DNA of 8,585 bases, taken from contig JACDBM010000403.1 of the NCBI GenBank assembly GCA_013694945.1, positions 1 to 8,585 of the forward strand. The letters run 5' to 3'. Both the position numbers and the translations under genes were made by a program. Position 1 is the stretch's first letter, and every line of letters starts with the position of its first letter. A model generated the notes under the pieces. It was not told the origin of the DNA, did not search any database, and was given only the letters and a program-made list of their open reading frames with translations. Shown piece after piece: positions 6,604 through 8,585 of the stretch. The DNA comes from Chthoniobacterales bacterium. GTDB taxonomy: Bacteria; Verrucomicrobiota; Verrucomicrobiia; Chthoniobacterales; UBA10450.

Positions 6604-6629
6604 CTGCTAGAGCGGTGCGCCGGGCGGGC

Positions 6630-6869
6630 TCAGGCGCCGTTTCCGTCCGGACCGATCGCCTCCACGGGACAGCCTTCCATGGCCTCTTTGCAGAGCGCCT
6701 CTTCGTCCGCTGTCTCAGGCTGCTTATAGACGAAGGAATGCCCACCGTCTTCATTGCGCTTGAAGTTTGCCGGCGCAGTTTCGCGGCAAAGATCACAATC
6801 GATGCACTGGTCGTCGACGTAGAACTTTCCTTCTATATTCTCAGGATATTTATTTGCTACGTCGGCCAT
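6630..6869 (-). CDS. Single-cluster [4Fe-4S] ferredoxin
   Basis: A small (79 aa), acidic, cytoplasmic electron carrier. The cluster motif is CIDCDLC (Cys22, Cys25, Cys28) with the remote ligand Cys67 in EGCPVEAIG, the arrangement of short mono-cluster ferredoxins. The second half of a two-cluster ferredoxin is absent. An extra Cys60 (EEALCKEAMEGCP) lies seven residues before the remote ligand; it may be a spare thiol. The start FYVDDQCIDC context and ATG 6869 are supported by AGAGGG (6880-6875) five bases upstream. It precedes thiD by 26 bases in the same direction and is divergent from the TauE/SafE cluster. Its redox partner is not evident from the window; the neighbour ThiD does not need electrons. 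Confidence 0.93.
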   Translation of the reverse strand: MADVANKYPENIEGKFYVDDQCIDCDLCRETAPANFKRNEDGGHSFVYKQPETADEEALCKEAMEGCPVEAIGPDGNGA

Positions 6870-6983
6870 GTTTTCCCTCTGAAAAATCGAAGTGCAAGGT
6901 TAAGAAGAATCGCCCGTGGCGCAATGCATTTTTCCTCGACCAGAACCCTCCCGCGCAACCGGAACACGCCGGAGGGGCGATGA
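6870..6983. promoter_or_regulatory. Divergent intergenic region between ferredoxin and membrane-protein cluster
   Basis: These 114 bases sit between two divergent starts and must carry promoters for the ferredoxin-thiD pair (leftward) and the membrane protein-TauE/SafE-Usp cluster (rightward). Ribosome sites are clear at both ends: AGAGGG on the minus strand at 6880-6875 and GGAGGGG on the plus strand at 6971-6977. I could not identify strong promoter boxes, an operator palindrome or a riboswitch; a TTGCGC...TAACCT pair on the minus strand is too weak to call. Confidence 0.45.
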
Positions 6984-7253
6984 ATGGCTGTGACCGAGCA
7001 ACCGCGCAAAGGAAAGGCTGAGGCGTCGCACACGTTCCGCGCGATGCTCGTGGAGCTGCCGATCTATGGCGCGCTCGTAGTCGCCTATTTTTTCCTTGTC
7101 CTCCACTTTCTCGGCGATTGGCTGGGGCATCTGCACGCCAACCACACCACGCTTTACTCTCTCATTTCGATCGGGCTCATTATTGGTCAGGCGGTGGCGC
7201 TGGAGTGGGTGACAACTTTGCTGCTCCGAATCTTCCGCGGCCGGTCCGAGTAA
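6984..7253 (+). CDS. Small two-helix membrane protein of unknown function, upstream of TauE/SafE gene
   Basis: No named family is recognised. The 89-aa product has a basic N-terminus (about 1-20, EQPRKGKAEASHTFR), two predicted membrane helices (about 26-47 and 57-81) and a short basic tail (RIFRGRSE). By the positive-inside rule both ends face the cytoplasm, and the loop between helices faces outward. His41, His49, His51 and His54 cluster in or beside that loop, which might bind a metal or sense pH; this is speculative. GGAGGGG at 6971-6977 is a good ribosome site for the ATG at 6984. The stop is three bases before the TauE/SafE start, so the product may be an accessory subunit of that transporter. 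Confidence 0.82.
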   Translation: MAVTEQPRKGKAEASHTFRAMLVELPIYGALVVAYFFLVLHFLGDWLGHLHANHTTLYSLISIGLIIGQAVALEWVTTLLLRIFRGRSE

Positions 7254-7256
7254 CGC

Positions 7257-8186
7257 ATGTATTTCCCGATCTCCGGGGCGGACATCAGCCCGATCTACCT
7301 TGTCGTGGTCGGGTTTCTGATCGGCGTCATGGGTGGTTTTTTCGGCGTCGGCGGAAGCTTCATTGCGGGACCAGCGCTTCGCGCGGCCGGTCTGGATTGG
7401 AACTTCGCGGTCGGAACTGATCTCGCCCACATCGTCGGCAAATCCGTGGTCGCCGCTAAACGCCATCGCGCGCTCGGGAACGTCGATCTTCGCCTCGGCC
7501 TCATCATGGCGTTCGGCACGATTGGCGGAGCGGAAGTGGGCGCGCAGTTGATCGAGGCCCTGAAGCAGGCTGGCAACGTGAACCTTGTCGTGAGCATCGT
7601 TTCCATCGTCATCTACGTGAGCATCTCCAGCTTCATGGTTTGGGAGAGCTGGAAAACGTTGCGGCTCCAGAAATTGAAAGCCGCGGGAATGGAAAACCCG
7701 GGCCGGCGTTCCAGCCGAGAAGACGAATCGTCGTTCCAGCACGTGACGACTTCCATTCAGAAGCTTCAGCTTGCCCCCATGGTTGCGCTGCCCGCTTCGG
7801 GCGTGAAGTCGATCTCGATTTGGATCATCGTTTTAGTCTCCTTCATCGGTGGCCTCTTCAGTGGCTTCCTCGGCGGTGGCGCAGGTTATATCCGGATGCC
7901 AATGCTGGTCTACGTGCTCGGAATTCCGACGCACCTTGCAGTCGGCACTGACCTTTTCGAAATTATCATCTCCGCCAGCTACGGCACTTTCAGTCATGCG
8001 ATGAAAGGCAATGTCGACATTCTGATCGCTCTGGTTATGAACACCGGGGCAGCGATCGGCGCCCAGATCGGCGCAATTTCGACGCAATATTTTGCCGGCC
8101 CCAAAATTCGGCTCGCCTTCGTCCCGCTGCCCCTCGTCGGAGCCGCTATCGTCGTTTACACCATGATGACAGGTCACAAACTCTAA
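7257..8186 (+). CDS. TauE/SafE-family sulfite/organosulfonate (anion) exporter
   Basis: An inner-membrane transporter of the TauE/SafE (DUF81) family, known for moving sulfite, sulfoacetate or related anions; the substrate here is not determinable. The 309-aa protein shows the family's internal duplication. The first half has GVMGGFFGVGGSFIAGP (23-39) then AVGTDL (51-56). The second half has GLFSGFLGGGAGYIRMP (199-215) then AVGTDL (228-233). A soluble loop of about 60 residues (roughly 128-188, rich in Arg, Ser, Glu and Gln) separates the halves and is longer than in minimal members. Hydrophobic stretches throughout fit seven to eight helices. The start ATG follows the small membrane gene by three bases, and the universal stress protein gene begins four bases after the stop, indicating one transcript. 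Confidence 0.95.
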   Translation: MYFPISGADISPIYLVVVGFLIGVMGGFFGVGGSFIAGPALRAAGLDWNFAVGTDLAHIVGKSVVAAKRHRALGNVDLRLGLIMAFGTIGGAEVGAQLIEALKQAGNVNLVVSIVSIVIYVSISSFMVWESWKTLRLQKLKAAGMENPGRRSSREDESSFQHVTTSIQKLQLAPMVALPASGVKSISIWIIVLVSFIGGLFSGFLGGGAGYIRMPMLVYVLGIPTHLAVGTDLFEIIISASYGTFSHAMKGNVDILIALVMNTGAAIGAQIGAISTQYFAGPKIRLAFVPLPLVGAAIVVYTMMTGHKL

Positions 8187-8190
8187 GCCG

Positions 8191-8585
8191 ATGCGCATTC
8201 TCATCTGCAGTGACGGCACGGACCGGGAGGATCAGCCGGCCCGAATCGGCGGGCTGGTGGGCGGTGGGTGCAAGGCCGAGATTACGTTGCTTGGGATTGC
8301 CGAAGAGCCGCAGGTGGAACAGCCGTTGCGCGCCGCGCTCGACTCGGAAGCCCAGCTACTCCGGACGTACGACCTCGAACCAGAGATCGTCGTGCGCGCC
8401 GGCGACCCCATCGAGCAGATCGTCAATCAGACCGCAAGCGTTGCCTACGATCTCGTCCTAATCGGCGGGCGGATCAAACAGACGAGTGGCCATTACTGGC
8501 GCTCTTCCCGGACGTATGAAGTCATCAATGCCATCCCTCCGCCGGTGCTGGTTGCGAGTGGTGACTGCGAGCGCGTTTCGAAGTT
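8191..8585 (+). CDS. Universal stress protein (UspA) domain protein, 5' part
   Basis: The frame opens at ATG 8191, four bases after the transporter stop, and stays open to the window edge, so the C-terminus is missing; 131 residues are visible. The start MRILICSDGTDRE is the first Usp strand with the nucleotide-site Asp. AEITLLGIAEE (second strand), VVRAGDPIEQIVNQTA (helix) and YDLVLIGGRIKQTSGHYW then PPPVLVAS complete a Rossmann-like Usp fold. The usual ATP loop, Gly-x2-Gly-x9-Gly-Ser/Thr, is not clearly kept: after GGR the sequence reads IKQTSGHYWRSSRTYEVI, so nucleotide binding is doubtful. Usp domains are often fused to, or encoded with, membrane transporters as regulators, which fits the neighbour. 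A second domain beyond the window is possible. Confidence 0.85.
   Translation, partial: MRILICSDGTDREDQPARIGGLVGGGCKAEITLLGIAEEPQVEQPLRAALDSEAQLLRTYDLEPEIVVRAGDPIEQIVNQTASVAYDLVLIGGRIKQTSGHYWRSSRTYEVINAIPPPVLVASGDCERVSK

Noticed and set aside
6604..6983. TPP riboswitch controlling thiD
   Set aside because: Only 26 bases separate thiD from the ferredoxin gene, and the upstream 114-base region shows none of the conserved THI-box segments.
6900..7742. Minus-strand open frame of 280 codons opposite the membrane genes
   Set aside because: It is rich in Asp, His, Arg and Glu, the complement of hydrophobic codons of the TauE/SafE gene, and has no recognisable domain.

Overview
The window looks like the chromosome of a GC-rich Gram-negative bacterium. 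The Ala/Pro/Thr linker after a signal peptide, a TonB-type C-terminal domain, the style of the RNase III and ferredoxin, and a purine-rich degenerate hexamer repeat would suit a soil Verrucomicrobiota (Chthoniobacterales-like) or a related lineage. That assignment is an inference and cannot be confirmed from the window. Coding density is very high, with several overlapping or abutting genes. I see no tRNA, rRNA, CRISPR array, insertion sequence or prophage, and no gene-free stretch longer than about 115 bases.

Left part (1-2488): the 3' end of a TonB C-terminal-domain protein on the + strand runs tail to tail into a minus-strand group. In transcription order that group is an HxlR-family regulator, a 216-aa protein of unknown function, and a LigC-type ATP-dependent DNA ligase. 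The unknown gene and the ligase overlap by four bases (GTGA), which suggests translational coupling. Between the regulator and the unknown gene lies a degenerate, roughly 6-bp-period repeat with two inverted arms; it runs into the start region of the unknown gene.

Middle part (2600-5791, + strand): purD (purine biosynthesis) shares one base with a secreted S41-fold protein in which both expected catalytic residues are replaced. A possible 18-codon micro-ORF follows, overlapping the start of rnc (RNase III). rnc ends against thiD on the other strand, with the two stop codons interleaved in one TTAG.

Right part (5788-8585): thiD (thiamine salvage/synthesis) and a single-cluster ferredoxin are transcribed leftward, probably together. 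Divergent from them is a rightward cluster: a small two-helix membrane protein, a TauE/SafE-family anion exporter, and a universal stress protein cut off by the window end. Their spacings of 3-4 bases suggest one operon.

Most of the window is housekeeping. The best candidates for something undescribed are the unknown protein coupled to LigC, the apparently inactive S41 protein, the repeat at the head of the ligase operon, and the His-rich membrane partner of the TauE/SafE protein.
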